Assembly (NCBI GenBank): GCA_964631835.1
Contig: CAZWAD010000001.1
Location: forward strand, 186,001 to 250,000
Source: Bog-950 sp964631835
GTDB taxonomy: Bacteria > Bacteroidota > Bacteroidia > Chitinophagales > LD1
Reading direction: 5' to 3'
Length of the DNA stretch: 64,000 nucleotides
Shown: piece after piece, positions 25,761 to 34,517 of the stretch
Numbering within the stretch: the stretch's first letter is position 1
Layout: the number at the start of each line of letters is the position of its first letter
Program-made: the position numbers and the translations under genes
Notes under the pieces: model-generated
Told to the model about the DNA's origin: nothing
The model's input: only the letters and a program-made list of their open reading frames with translations
The model's database searches: none

Positions 25761-27362
25761 GTGAAAAAAATTCTTCTTCTTCTTTTTGTTTTTACAGGGG
25801 CGTATTCGATAGCTCAAACTCCGCTTGGCTCGCACCCGTACTGCACGCAAAGCGAGGAGGGGTTTTTCCCCTGTCAGGACACTTTTTCAATTCTTAAAAT
25901 CCATCAGTTTTATGACATCGGACTGATGCTTCCTTCCTGGCTGCCTATTGTTGACCGCAATTATGTGGCTGTTCTGGAAGGAAAGGTTTCGTACCGGCTA
26001 ACCGATGGCGCAGGCGGACCTCATATAGCCCATGAAGACCTGCCTTTTTACCACTACTCACACGATATGAATTTTGATGTAATACCAGATAAGACTGATG
26101 ACAACCGGTTTTATCATCTCCTTCCGTATTTAGTTTATCACAATAAAGAAGGGAACGACACCATGCTGCACAGCACTGTTCATTGCGAATGGGAAACAGG
26201 GCTAGGCATGAGCAATCGGGTAAACCCGATGCGGGATGACAATGATGCCGGACGCAGCGGAGGTTTTTTTTCTGCCGGTCATGAGTTGGGTGATGTAATC
26301 TGGAACTGGCCTACAACCGGTGACTGGGTGCATGTGGAGGGACACTATGTGTGGGACCGAGGTCATCCGCCCAGCCATGCCGAAATTCACCCACCCCGGA
26401 TAGTAGCCATTAAGCGCTCACTTCCCGAGCAGATTGTAATTGGCGACAGCTCCCTCAAGTTCGCCACCCGCGTTGACATTTTTGCCAGCGGTGACGGTGG
26501 CGCGCTGGTAAACAACCGGTTTAATTCGCCTCCGTATGTCAAACGCGTAAACATGAGCAGCAAAGACTATGAGTTTATAGTGACCACCGATTTGCCGCGC
26601 CCTTCGCCCAATGCAGAGCTGAAGTACACCATAATTCGTCAGAAACCCGATAATTTTTCGCAGTATGAGCTAATTGAAACCAATTCTGATTCGGGATTCA
26701 TGCAAGTTACAATTCCCTGGAAAACAAAAAACGCCAACGACCTTGAAATTTATGCGCGAACTGTTTTCCTGTACTGGGATGAAGGAAAAGGCCTGAGTAA
26801 TGAAGTGCCGGTTGATGCTTACAAGGTGAAACTTACCAATCTGAAGTTCCGTTACCTGAACGATAAGCTGTCGAAAGCCGAAGTTCGCCTGTTTGCCAAT
26901 GTCGGCAGCCACTGGATTTTTCTGAATGATTTTCACGGGAAAAAGGGAAAGATTCTTACCAAGGGCATGGGAAAGACCTACAAGAAAAAATGGACGCTTG
27001 ATAATGAGTTTTTGCTCTTTGTGCCGCGCGGAAAAAGTTTCCGAGTTTATATTGGCGGCTGGGAAGTGGACGGCATTGACTTGCTGGCAGGAACTTTAAT
27101 TGATCCAAACTCGCCATGTAGCAGGAAAACGAAAAAATTTATCCGTGACAAGGCATTTTCTATCCGTAACATGCTATTGAAAGGCTGTATGGATGATGAA
27201 TACGGAGATATTTCAAACTTACATTCGTACGATAAACTCGGGCGCATTGACCACTTTACCAATTCACCCCACGAAGGAAAGAACGAAGACCCCTGCCCTG
27301 GTGGCAAGTTTGAATTAAAAGACCGGTACTTTCTCAGTTATACGGTTGAGAAAGTAAATTAA
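25761..27362 (+). CDS. Secreted protein of unknown function
   Basis: GTG 25761 gives a signal peptide (VKKILLLLFVFTGAYSIAQ, with Met at position 1 in the protein); the upstream ATG at 25725 would precede the promoter element. The mature part is about 515 residues with Trp-rich segments (WNWPTTGDWVHVEGHYVWDRGHPPSHAEIHPPR) and long beta stretches. The phrase HVEGHYVWDRGHP suggests a metal- or ligand-binding extracellular fold, but I do not recognise a family. There is no T9SS domain or lipobox. Confidence 0.72.
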   Translation: MKKILLLLFVFTGAYSIAQTPLGSHPYCTQSEEGFFPCQDTFSILKIHQFYDIGLMLPSWLPIVDRNYVAVLEGKVSYRLTDGAGGPHIAHEDLPFYHYSHDMNFDVIPDKTDDNRFYHLLPYLVYHNKEGNDTMLHSTVHCEWETGLGMSNRVNPMRDDNDAGRSGGFFSAGHELGDVIWNWPTTGDWVHVEGHYVWDRGHPPSHAEIHPPRIVAIKRSLPEQIVIGDSSLKFATRVDIFASGDGGALVNNRFNSPPYVKRVNMSSKDYEFIVTTDLPRPSPNAELKYTIIRQKPDNFSQYELIETNSDSGFMQVTIPWKTKNANDLEIYARTVFLYWDEGKGLSNEVPVDAYKVKLTNLKFRYLNDKLSKAEVRLFANVGSHWIFLNDFHGKKGKILTKGMGKTYKKKWTLDNEFLLFVPRGKSFRVYIGGWEVDGIDLLAGTLIDPNSPCSRKTKKFIRDKAFSIRNMLLKGCMDDEYGDISNLHSYDKLGRIDHFTNSPHEGKNEDPCPGGKFELKDRYFLSYTVEKVN

Positions 27363-27379
27363 CAAGAACGCTTCCTTTT

Positions 27380-28066
27380 TTAAAGCCCGAAAGCTTTCCA
27401 AACATTGTCACCAGCCGGAACCGGTGCGGTAATTTCAATCTGTTCCTTTTTTACGGGGTGAATAAATTCCACTTTTCGCGCGTGGAGGTGAATGCTTCCA
27501 TCGCGGTTTCCGCGCCTGGCTCCGTATTTTACATCGCCTTTTATCGGGCAGCCCATAGCTGATAGCTGAACCCGAATCTGGTGGTGCCTGCCGGTAAAGG
27601 GGTTTATTTCAAGCAAATGATAGTTGTCGATGCTTTTCAGCCACAGGTAGTGCAGTTCGCAGCGCAAGGTGCCGGGTATTTCTTTATTCCAGGCGCGGGA
27701 GATATTTTTCTGCTCGTTTTTTTTCAACCAGTGAATCAGCGTACCTTCTTTTTCAGCAGGCATTTTTTCTACTGCCGCCCAGTACGTTTTATTTACCTCT
27801 TTGTTTTTAAACATTTCATTCATGCGCGCCAGAGCCTTACTGGTTTTCGCTAAAACAACCACTCCGCTCACCGGTCTATCTATCCGATGACACACTCCGA
27901 GGAAAACCTCTCCCGGCTTCTGATACTTGCTTTTGATGTATTGCTTTACCGAAACCTCAAGTGAATCGTCATTACTTTTGTCTGGCTGTACTAAAATACC
28001 CGAGGGTTTGTTTACGGCAATCAGGTGGTTGTCTTCAAAAAGAATTTCAGGTTGGGAATGGCTCAT
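27380..28066 (-). CDS. RluA-family pseudouridine synthase
   Basis: The 228-residue protein is a pseudouridine synthase that isomerises uridines in rRNA or tRNA. It has the catalytic motif GVCHRIDRPVSGVVVLAKT, in which the Asp of HRIDRP is the nucleophile, and the later INPFTGRHHQIRVQLSAMGCPIKGDVKYG, typical of the RluA/RluD group. It lacks the N-terminal S4 domain of RluC/RluD, so it is of the short type. Its exact target site cannot be told. Confidence 0.92.
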   Translation of the reverse strand: MSHSQPEILFEDNHLIAVNKPSGILVQPDKSNDDSLEVSVKQYIKSKYQKPGEVFLGVCHRIDRPVSGVVVLAKTSKALARMNEMFKNKEVNKTYWAAVEKMPAEKEGTLIHWLKKNEQKNISRAWNKEIPGTLRCELHYLWLKSIDNYHLLEINPFTGRHHQIRVQLSAMGCPIKGDVKYGARRGNRDGSIHLHARKVEFIHPVKKEQIEITAPVPAGDNVWKAFGL

Positions 28067-28121
28067 TACTTGAATGCAAAACTCCTTTTTATTCAGACAC
28101 TTTGAAATTTATCGGGTAAAA

Positions 28122-28153
28122 ATTGCCAGAGCTGAAATCTTTCAATATCTTTA
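28122..28153 (+). promoter_or_regulatory. Possible promoter ATTG-N20-TATCTTTA
   Basis: TATCTTTA at 28146 matches seven of eight -7 positions (T instead of G at the end is the mismatch A). ATTG lies 20 bp upstream. It would drive the large gene at 28208 with a leader of about 50 nt. Confidence 0.4.
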
Positions 28154-28207
28154 GCTCTTCCATAAAGAATTGCGGTAACCAATTCAATCAACTTAAAATC
28201 ATGAACA

Positions 28208-31200
28208 ATGATGAATAACTACAAACAGAAAACAAGATTCGGTTTAACGCTCATTGGGGCTTTTATTCTTATCGCGCTGCGGGCGCAAACCATTCAACTG
28301 GGCACAGGTGTTTCCACCTCGGGAAACACAACTGCCAGCCCGGTTAACGGCTATTATGAATACATGCGGTATCAAACCGTTTACACCGCTGCCGAAATAA
28401 ACGCACAGGGGATATTCGGCCCCATTGCGATTACCAACATGGCTTATTATTTAATTTCAGTGCCTGACTCGGTTTTGAAGAACTATGAAGTAAGAATGGC
28501 AAATACGCTTGCAGTAAATTGTGCCGCACATGTGGCGGACCCTCTGACAACCGTTTATTTCAACGCGGCTCCTTCATGGACGGCAAATACCTGGAATACA
28601 CTTACTCTTTCCACACCGTTTATGTGGGACGGCACAAGTAATTTAGTTATTGATGTAAACTTTGGAAGGGTAGTATATGCCAGCGGAGGCACCTATGGCG
28701 CTTTGCGCACATATGCCCTTACCAACGGTTCGCGTTATGTTCGTTGCGATTCTTCAGGAACCTGCGGCAGTCAGGCTAACATAACCACCAATACAACTCA
28801 AAACACAAAGCCCCAGATTCAGCTTACTTTTTTGCCCGCAGCAATTTGCAGCGGCACTCCTGTTGCAGGTACAGCTTCAGCGCCAGCATCCGTTTGCAGC
28901 ACAATAGGCTTTGACCTTACTTTAACAGGTCAGACTCCTGATGGCGGAATTACCGTGCAGTGGCAATCTTCTTCAGACGGAATTAATTTTTCGGACATTT
29001 CCGGGGCGACATTTCCCATATCGCCTGTTTCACAAACATCCGATACTTATTACCATTGCGTGGTTACCTGCACCGGTTCAGGACTTTCAGACACCTCGAA
29101 TGTGGTGCTGGTTACCATGTCTCCGTTTCTTACCTGTTATTGTGCTTCGGGAGCTTCTAATAGTACGGATACAAAGATTGATTCTGTACGGTTCCTTACG
29201 GTTTCGACAGGCTCTCCGCTTACTACATGCCAGACTTATACCGACTATACTTCCCTGGTTGCAGCCGCACAACAAACGGTACCTTTCTTTCTTAATATCA
29301 AAAATGGTTTCTGTGTAACCACTCATTACCCCGCTTATGTATCGGTTTACATTGACTATAACCACAATGGAATTTTAGATGATGCGGGAGAGTTGGTCTA
29401 TTCATTCGGCCCTACAACCGCAAGGAATACGATTCCTCCGGTTCAAATTACCATTCCGGGAACTTCGCAGCTTGGGCAAACCAGAATGAGAATAATTCTG
29501 GCAGAGGGGACTGCCATTCGCACGCCTTGCGAAGCGTACACCTATGGCGAAACCGAAGACTATACTATAGACATTAGTGCCGCACCGGTTTGTTCTTCAC
29601 CATCAGCAGGAGGAGCAGCCACCGGGCCATCGGTTGCCGATGTAGGACCTGCATATCTGTACGAGTTAACCGGTTTTAACGGAAATATTCAATGGCAGTA
29701 TTCTACCGCTTCTGCTGTAGGGCCTTTTATAAATATTACCGGAGCGTATAATGATTCTTTATCAGCAACCTTCAATGCCGTAGGAACTTACTGGATACGG
29801 GCATTTGTAACAGAACCGGGCTGTGACCCCGATTCATCCAATGCGGTGCAAACTGTGGTGCAGCTACTTGGCGATGATGTGTGTGATGCCATTACTTTAA
29901 GCTTTGGAGTTAATGGTCCTTTTAGTACCGAAGCTGCAACAGTTCAATCAGGAGAGCCGGCACCAAGCCCGGGAACCGCAACCAATTCCTGCCAATCGCA
30001 GGACGGGTGGTGTGCGGGCGATACAACCGTTACTAATTCCCGCTGGTTTAAATTTGTAGCCCCTGCTTCAGGACGAGTGAGCATTCAGTCGCCCGGCTTC
30101 GACACTCAGCTTGCTTTATGGGATGCTACAACTTGTGGCGACCTACTTACAGGAGGGGCTACTCTTGTTAGGGCCAATGACGATGACCCGGATTATACTG
30201 CTCATGGCGGGGTTATTTATTCTTCATTTATTGATTCGGCTGTTTGTTTAACGCCTGGTAAAACATACTACGTTCAGCTTGACCCATATACTTCACCCGG
30301 TGATTTCACAACCATTGTACTTACCGACCTGGGCGGAATATCGGTGAGTGTACTTTCTACCACCGATGTTTCATGCTACGGAGATACGGACGGTGCCATT
30401 GACGTAGAAGTAACAGGCGCTTCCGGCAGTTATGCTTTTGAATGGAACAATATGGAAACCACTGAAGATATTTCAGGGTTAGCTCCCGGAACTTATGTGC
30501 TTACTGTTACCGATGCCGGCTGTGAGGCTACTGTTTCTTCAGGAGGAATTACCATTTACGAACCCGCGCCCCTTACAGCGATGTCTGACTCAATTGTGAA
30601 TGTGCGTTGCATGGGCGAAAGCACCGGTGGTGTTTATATTTCTGTTTCGGGCGGAACGACCCCTTACAATTTTGACTGGAGCAACGGTTCAGCAAACGAA
30701 GACCTGACCGGTGTGCCAGCGGGAACATACTCAGGCACTTTAACCGATGCCAACGGATGTTCAATTTCAAGTCCGCCATTCCCGATTACGGAGCCCTCAA
30801 CCATTGTTTCGGTAATGGTAGATGCGGTTACTGATAATTTATGCCCGGGCGGAAGCACCGGAGGTGTGGAGATTACCGCCAGTGGCGGAACTCCGGGGTA
30901 TAGTTACAGTTGGAGCAATGGCTCCATGGATGAAGATATTACAGGCGTTGGGGCTGATGATTACGATGTAGTTGTTACTGATGCTAACGGCTGCATCGCT
31001 TCGGCTTCAGCTACCGTTAGTGAACCCGCGCCTGTGGCGGTTACGGTTGATTCTATTCATCATGTAAGCTGCTTTGGCGGAAATACCGGTGCGGTTTATA
31101 TTACCGTATCCGGTGGAACTTCTCCATACATGGCGCTGTGGAGCAATAGTTCAACTGACGAAGATATCACCGGGCTGATTGCCGGAAACTATTTTACAAC

Positions 31201-31984
31201 GGTGACGGATGATAACGGCTGCACCGGCAGCGGCATGGCAACTGTTAACGAAGCAACCGCTATTACTGTTCTGCTCGATTCGGTGAAAAACAACCTTTGT
31301 TCAGGCAGTACTTCAGCAGGTATTTATATTTCAGTAGGTGGTGGAAATGGCGGGTATGTTTACAGTTGGAGCAATGGAGCAACCTCTCAGGATAATGCAG
31401 GAATTGCCCAAGGCTCTTATACTTTGAATATTACCGATGCTGCCGGATGCCCGAAATCTTTCGGACCGGTGAGTACGCTTGACCCGCCTGCCATTGCAGC
31501 CAGTTCGGTTTCAACCAATCAGGTGCAGGGTGGCGCTATGGGTTCGGTAAACCTCACCGTTTCGGGCGGTACGCCAGGCTATAATTTCTTGTGGAATAAC
31601 GGTGCTACAACCGAAGACCTGGCGAGTGTTCCGGCAGGCAGTTACTGTGTTACCATTACCGATGCAAACTCATGCAGCTTTTCAATATGCGATTCGGTAA
31701 GTTTTATTACCGGTATTAGCAGTGCTGAAAATATTGCAGCTGTAAATCTTTATCCTAACCCTGCTCAGGATAAAGTATTTCTTGAGTTAGTGATAGGTAA
31801 TGTTTCTGATATAACTGTTGAGGTTTACAATGTAAACGCGCAGCTCATCACCGGTTTTCAGCGAAATCAGGTTTCTGATGCAAAGTTTGAAATCAACTTT
31901 GCCGATGAGGCTGCAGGGGTTTACTACGCCAGAATTAAAGCCGGCAATACCCTGTTGGTGAAACGGATTTTAGTGGCACGGTAA
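28208..31984 (+). CDS. Giant T9SS-secreted adhesin-like protein with GEVED and SprB repeats
   Basis: The 1258-residue protein starts with a signal peptide (FGLTLIGAFILIALRAQ). A GEVED-type domain lies at about 400-460 (CEAYTYGETEDYTIDI). Six SprB-type repeats follow at about 710-1165, each near 80 residues, with starts such as DVSCYGDTDGAI, NVRCMGESTGGVYI, DNLCPGGSTGGVEI and HVSCFGGNTGAVYI, and cores of the type GGTPGYSYSWSNGSMDEDITGV. The last 80 residues are a T9SS type A sorting domain (NLYPNPAQDKVFLEL ... GVYYARIKAGNTLLVKRI). SprB itself is a mobile gliding adhesin; this relative is probably a surface or secreted adhesin. Confidence 0.92.
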   Translation: MMNNYKQKTRFGLTLIGAFILIALRAQTIQLGTGVSTSGNTTASPVNGYYEYMRYQTVYTAAEINAQGIFGPIAITNMAYYLISVPDSVLKNYEVRMANTLAVNCAAHVADPLTTVYFNAAPSWTANTWNTLTLSTPFMWDGTSNLVIDVNFGRVVYASGGTYGALRTYALTNGSRYVRCDSSGTCGSQANITTNTTQNTKPQIQLTFLPAAICSGTPVAGTASAPASVCSTIGFDLTLTGQTPDGGITVQWQSSSDGINFSDISGATFPISPVSQTSDTYYHCVVTCTGSGLSDTSNVVLVTMSPFLTCYCASGASNSTDTKIDSVRFLTVSTGSPLTTCQTYTDYTSLVAAAQQTVPFFLNIKNGFCVTTHYPAYVSVYIDYNHNGILDDAGELVYSFGPTTARNTIPPVQITIPGTSQLGQTRMRIILAEGTAIRTPCEAYTYGETEDYTIDISAAPVCSSPSAGGAATGPSVADVGPAYLYELTGFNGNIQWQYSTASAVGPFINITGAYNDSLSATFNAVGTYWIRAFVTEPGCDPDSSNAVQTVVQLLGDDVCDAITLSFGVNGPFSTEAATVQSGEPAPSPGTATNSCQSQDGWCAGDTTVTNSRWFKFVAPASGRVSIQSPGFDTQLALWDATTCGDLLTGGATLVRANDDDPDYTAHGGVIYSSFIDSAVCLTPGKTYYVQLDPYTSPGDFTTIVLTDLGGISVSVLSTTDVSCYGDTDGAIDVEVTGASGSYAFEWNNMETTEDISGLAPGTYVLTVTDAGCEATVSSGGITIYEPAPLTAMSDSIVNVRCMGESTGGVYISVSGGTTPYNFDWSNGSANEDLTGVPAGTYSGTLTDANGCSISSPPFPITEPSTIVSVMVDAVTDNLCPGGSTGGVEITASGGTPGYSYSWSNGSMDEDITGVGADDYDVVVTDANGCIASASATVSEPAPVAVTVDSIHHVSCFGGNTGAVYITVSGGTSPYMALWSNSSTDEDITGLIAGNYFTTVTDDNGCTGSGMATVNEATAITVLLDSVKNNLCSGSTSAGIYISVGGGNGGYVYSWSNGATSQDNAGIAQGSYTLNITDAAGCPKSFGPVSTLDPPAIAASSVSTNQVQGGAMGSVNLTVSGGTPGYNFLWNNGATTEDLASVPAGSYCVTITDANSCSFSICDSVSFITGISSAENIAAVNLYPNPAQDKVFLELVIGNVSDITVEVYNVNAQLITGFQRNQVSDAKFEINFADEAAGVYYARIKAGNTLLVKRILVAR

Positions 31985-32008
31985 AAAAAGTTAACGTTTA
32001 TTACAATT

Positions 32009-32048
32009 AAAAAGCCCCCGCAAAACCTGCAGGGGCTTTTGTTTTTTT
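32009..32048 (+). terminator. Intrinsic terminator after the large T9SS gene
   Basis: AAAAGCCCC and GGGGCTTTT form a stem of about ten base pairs around a loop with GCAAAACCTGC, followed by TTTTGTTTTTTT. The A-rich 5' side makes it usable from both strands, and it also lies at the 3' end of tRNA-Asn on the minus strand. Confidence 0.85.
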
Positions 32049-32049
32049 G

Positions 32050-32123
32050 CTCCCCGACCTGGGCTCGAACCAGGGACCTAGTGATTAACAGTCACTCGCT
32101 CTAACCAGCTGAGCTATCGAGGA
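32050..32123 (-). tRNA. tRNA-Asn (anticodon GUU)
   Basis: A 74-nt cloverleaf on the minus strand. The acceptor stem pairs TCCTCGA with TCGGGGA (one G-U), the D arm reads AGCTCAGCTGGTTAGAGC, the anticodon loop is CTGTTAA with anticodon GTT, and the T arm has CCTGGTTCGAGCCCAGG. The discriminator base is G and CCA is not encoded. GUU reads AAC and AAU. Confidence 0.96.
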
Positions 32124-32172
32124 GTGTTCCCTTTTGAAATTTGGGAATGCAAATGTAATTTTCTTTCAAATT

Positions 32173-32205
32173 TTTGCAACCATCTTTCTACTGCTGCTAT
32201 CTTTG
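32173..32205 (+). promoter_or_regulatory. Promoter TTTG-N21-TATCTTTG
   Basis: TTTG at 32173-32176 and a perfect TATCTTTG at 32198-32205 lie upstream of the sugar kinase ATG at 32247. The leader would contain ATTACGATTTACAATTAACG, a word of the kind found as dispersed AT-rich repeats in Bacteroidota. Confidence 0.6.
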
Positions 32206-32246
32206 CACAGCTATTACGATTTACAATTAACGATTAACTCTTTACC

Positions 32247-33176
32247 ATGTCTCTTCTCACAGTTGGAACCGTTGCTTTTGATGCTATAGAAACCCCGTTT
32301 GGTAAAACCGATAAAATTGTAGGGGGCGCGGCTACTTACATTGCCTGGAGCGCTTCGTATTTTTCAAAGCAGGTGAATATTGTTTCGGTGATTGGCGATG
32401 ATTTTGACATGAGTGAGCTTGAGCTTTTAAAAAAACGCGGTGTAGATACCACAGGTATTGATGTTAAGACGGGCAAGAAATCTTTTTTCTGGAGCGGTAA
32501 ATATCATTTGGATATGAACAGCCGCGATACTTTGATTACCGACCTGAATGTGCTTTCAGAGTTCAACCCGGTTATTCCCGAAAATTATTTCGACAGCGAT
32601 ATTCTTTTGCTTGGAAACATTGACCCCAATTTGCAAATGCGCGTGATTGAGCAATTACCAACCCGCCCCAAACTGGTAGTGCTTGATACGATGAACTTCT
32701 GGATGACTCCGGCTTTTATCGGCAAGCTGTACGAGGTGATGAAGAAGATAGATGTGCTGGCTATTAACGATGCCGAGGCGCGTCAGCTTTCGGACGAGTA
32801 CTCTTTGGTAAAAGCCGCCCGCAAAATATTGACGATGGGTCCCGAGTACCTGGTGATTAAAAAAGGCGAACATGGCGCGCTGTTGTTTCATGATAACGAG
32901 GTGTTCTTTGCCCCCGCGCTTCCGCTCGAAGAGGTTTTCGACCCCACCGGTGCCGGTGATACTTTTGCCGGAGGTTTCTGCGGTTATCTGGATAAAACCC
33001 GCGACATCAGTTTTGAGAACATGAAACGCGCTATTATTTACGGCTCGGCTATGGCTTCGTTTTGTGTAGAAAAGTTCGGCACCGAGCGGCTCAAAAATCT
33101 TACCCAGCACGAAATTGAAGACCGGGTAAAAGATTTTATTGACCTGGTTCAGTTCGATATTGTGCTGGAAGATTAA
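32247..33176 (+). CDS. PfkB-family sugar kinase
   Basis: The 309-residue protein has the PfkB/ribokinase fold: an N-terminal GGAATYIAWSASYFSKQVNIVSVIG, a middle LDTMNFWM region and the C-terminal signature DPTGAGDTFAGGFCGYL, in which the Asp of GAGD is the catalytic base and the glycines form the anion hole. It phosphorylates a sugar or nucleoside with ATP; the substrate cannot be told from the motif. No sugar pathway genes are adjacent. Confidence 0.92.
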   Translation: MSLLTVGTVAFDAIETPFGKTDKIVGGAATYIAWSASYFSKQVNIVSVIGDDFDMSELELLKKRGVDTTGIDVKTGKKSFFWSGKYHLDMNSRDTLITDLNVLSEFNPVIPENYFDSDILLLGNIDPNLQMRVIEQLPTRPKLVVLDTMNFWMTPAFIGKLYEVMKKIDVLAINDAEARQLSDEYSLVKAARKILTMGPEYLVIKKGEHGALLFHDNEVFFAPALPLEEVFDPTGAGDTFAGGFCGYLDKTRDISFENMKRAIIYGSAMASFCVEKFGTERLKNLTQHEIEDRVKDFIDLVQFDIVLED

Positions 33177-33178
33177 TT

Positions 33179-33207
33179 CCCCTAAATCCCTTAAGGGGGA
33201 CTTGAAA
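33179..33207 (+). repeat. Dispersed repeat CCCCTAAATCCCTTAAGGGGG
   Basis: This element starts 3 bp after the kinase stop. The same word in slightly different form is on the minus strand at 37103-37133. It can fold into a hairpin (CCCTTAAGGG) and may help end transcription. Similar words are common between genes in Bacteroidota. Confidence 0.65.
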
Positions 33208-33236
33208 GGCACATTACATTCTAAAGTTTATGCAGA

Positions 33237-33446
33237 TTCCCCAATACTTCTCAAGGTAATAGCCTTGGGGGTCAATAGTTCCAATTCGTAACCTCCATTT
33301 TCCGTTTCGCCCCCCTGAGGTTCCATTCTGTCCCCCTTGGGTTCCATTTCGTCCCCTTTAGGTTCCATAGCGTCACCTCCTGGTTCCACCGCGTCCTCTT
33401 GAGGTTCCATTTCGTCATCTTCGCTTTCCATTTCAAACCCGAAATG
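33237..33446. repeat. Second 21-bp tandem array (8 units)
   Basis: The TCCA/TCCG word recurs at 33280, 33301, 33322, 33343, 33364, 33385, 33406 and 33427, exactly 21 bp apart. The unit is close to GTTCCATTTCGTCCCCTTTA plus one base and resembles the array at 24441 (shared pattern GTKCCATKTCKTMCYYYTT). A weak unit at 33237 suggests the array is longer. Read on the minus strand it gives a heptad MEPKGDE-like frame, but that is a consequence of the period. The gene-free stretch 33177-33597 holds nothing else I can support. Confidence 0.82.
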
Positions 33447-33597
33447 GCCGTTCAGAGCAGTGCCATGAGGGTTAGATATGCAGAAATAAGAGAGATAAAC
33501 AGCGCCACATCGAGTCGGGTTAATGCATTGGCTATGCGGTTTAAAGCGGAGTATAAGAAGTTGGGGACGGCCGGTGGGTTATACCGTGAAATGCCAT

Positions 33598-34481
33598 TCA
33601 AGCATCAGCGGGCGATGATAAAACCTTTGGAAGCGGAAAGGCCTGCCTGTCAGTAAGCTTAAGCACGTAGTAACCGGGGGGGTGAGATGTTTAACAGATA
33701 AGTTAAACATGTTTGCTGAAATAATTTTATGGGTGTCCAACAGGTTTCCGGCCACGTCATATATGTAAGCATCAAATGGAGCGTGATTTCCCGCATCAGC
33801 AGTTATAGTTATTTCATCGGTGGCGGGGTTGGGGAAGAGGAGGAAGGAATTGGAAGCGAAGGTTTCATCAATGTTGTTATAAGAATAAAGGGCGGAATCA
33901 ATCCAGCTGATGGCACCCGAAGAATAGTAAGCCAGAGCCAGGCCATTTCCATGTTCGGGTATATCTTGTCCACCAACCCAAGTATTAGAATATTTTTCAC
34001 CCGATTTTTTCTTCAATATAAGACTCGCACCAATTATATCCCAAAGGGTCAGCCTGATAATGATTAGTCCTATAATTAAGGAATGTATCAATATAAGAAT
34101 AAACAGTGTCCCAGCATGACGTAGAAGTATCGCATGAACAAACCGCCCACCAATACGAATAAAAAGGATTAGATGCCTCAAAGGAAGTAACAGGTGAATC
34201 AACAGGATTGATATTAAGATTAGCTATTGCGCCAGAAGGAAAATATTTAAGCTGGTAAATAATGGTATCATTACTGTTTTGCCTAGCGAGAACAGTAAAC
34301 CCACTAAGCGATTGATAAAATGTTACAGGTGCTCCAAAACCGGAAGGAACGGTATATGAACTTCTATAAATGAATGTATCTCCAATCTGCCAGTTAAATG
34401 CTTCTCCAATGGTAAGAGTATCATTTACCGCCTTCGCGTTAAAAGCAAAAAAAACAGAACTACTGTGGCTAAGTGCTTCAT
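33598..34481 (-). pseudogene. T9SS-secreted protein gene with three homopolymer frameshifts
   Basis: Three reading-frame pieces join into one protein if three homopolymer lengths are corrected. From ATG 34481 the frame encodes a signal peptide (MKHLATVVLFF) but shifts at the A8 run 34447-34454 (one extra base restores FFFAFNAKA, a perfect cleavage region). The middle (NDTLTIGEAFNWQIGDTFIYR ... YNWCESYIEEK) shifts again at the 6-base run near 34002-34007, after which SGEKYSNTWVGGQDIPEHGNGLALAYY follows. A T9SS type A sorting domain begins at FLLFPNPATDEI, and a third shift at the G7 run 33676-33682 must be fixed to read LTPPGYYVLKLTDRQ up to the stop at 33598. It may be a decaying gene, sequencing error or phase-variable. 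Confidence 0.8.
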
Positions 34482-34517
34482 ACGCCAAAGGTAGAAAGCA
34501 AAAACTGCTTTCGCGGT

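Noticed and set aside
33228..33431. Minus-strand frame with MEPKGDE-type heptads
   Set aside because: By-product of the 21-bp array; the equivalent strand of the related 24441 array has a stop codon in nearly every unit, so the unit is not a conserved coding repeat.
33399..33656. Small basic reading frame after the second array
   Set aside because: Begins inside the repeat, overlaps the end of the broken T9SS gene, and resembles no protein.
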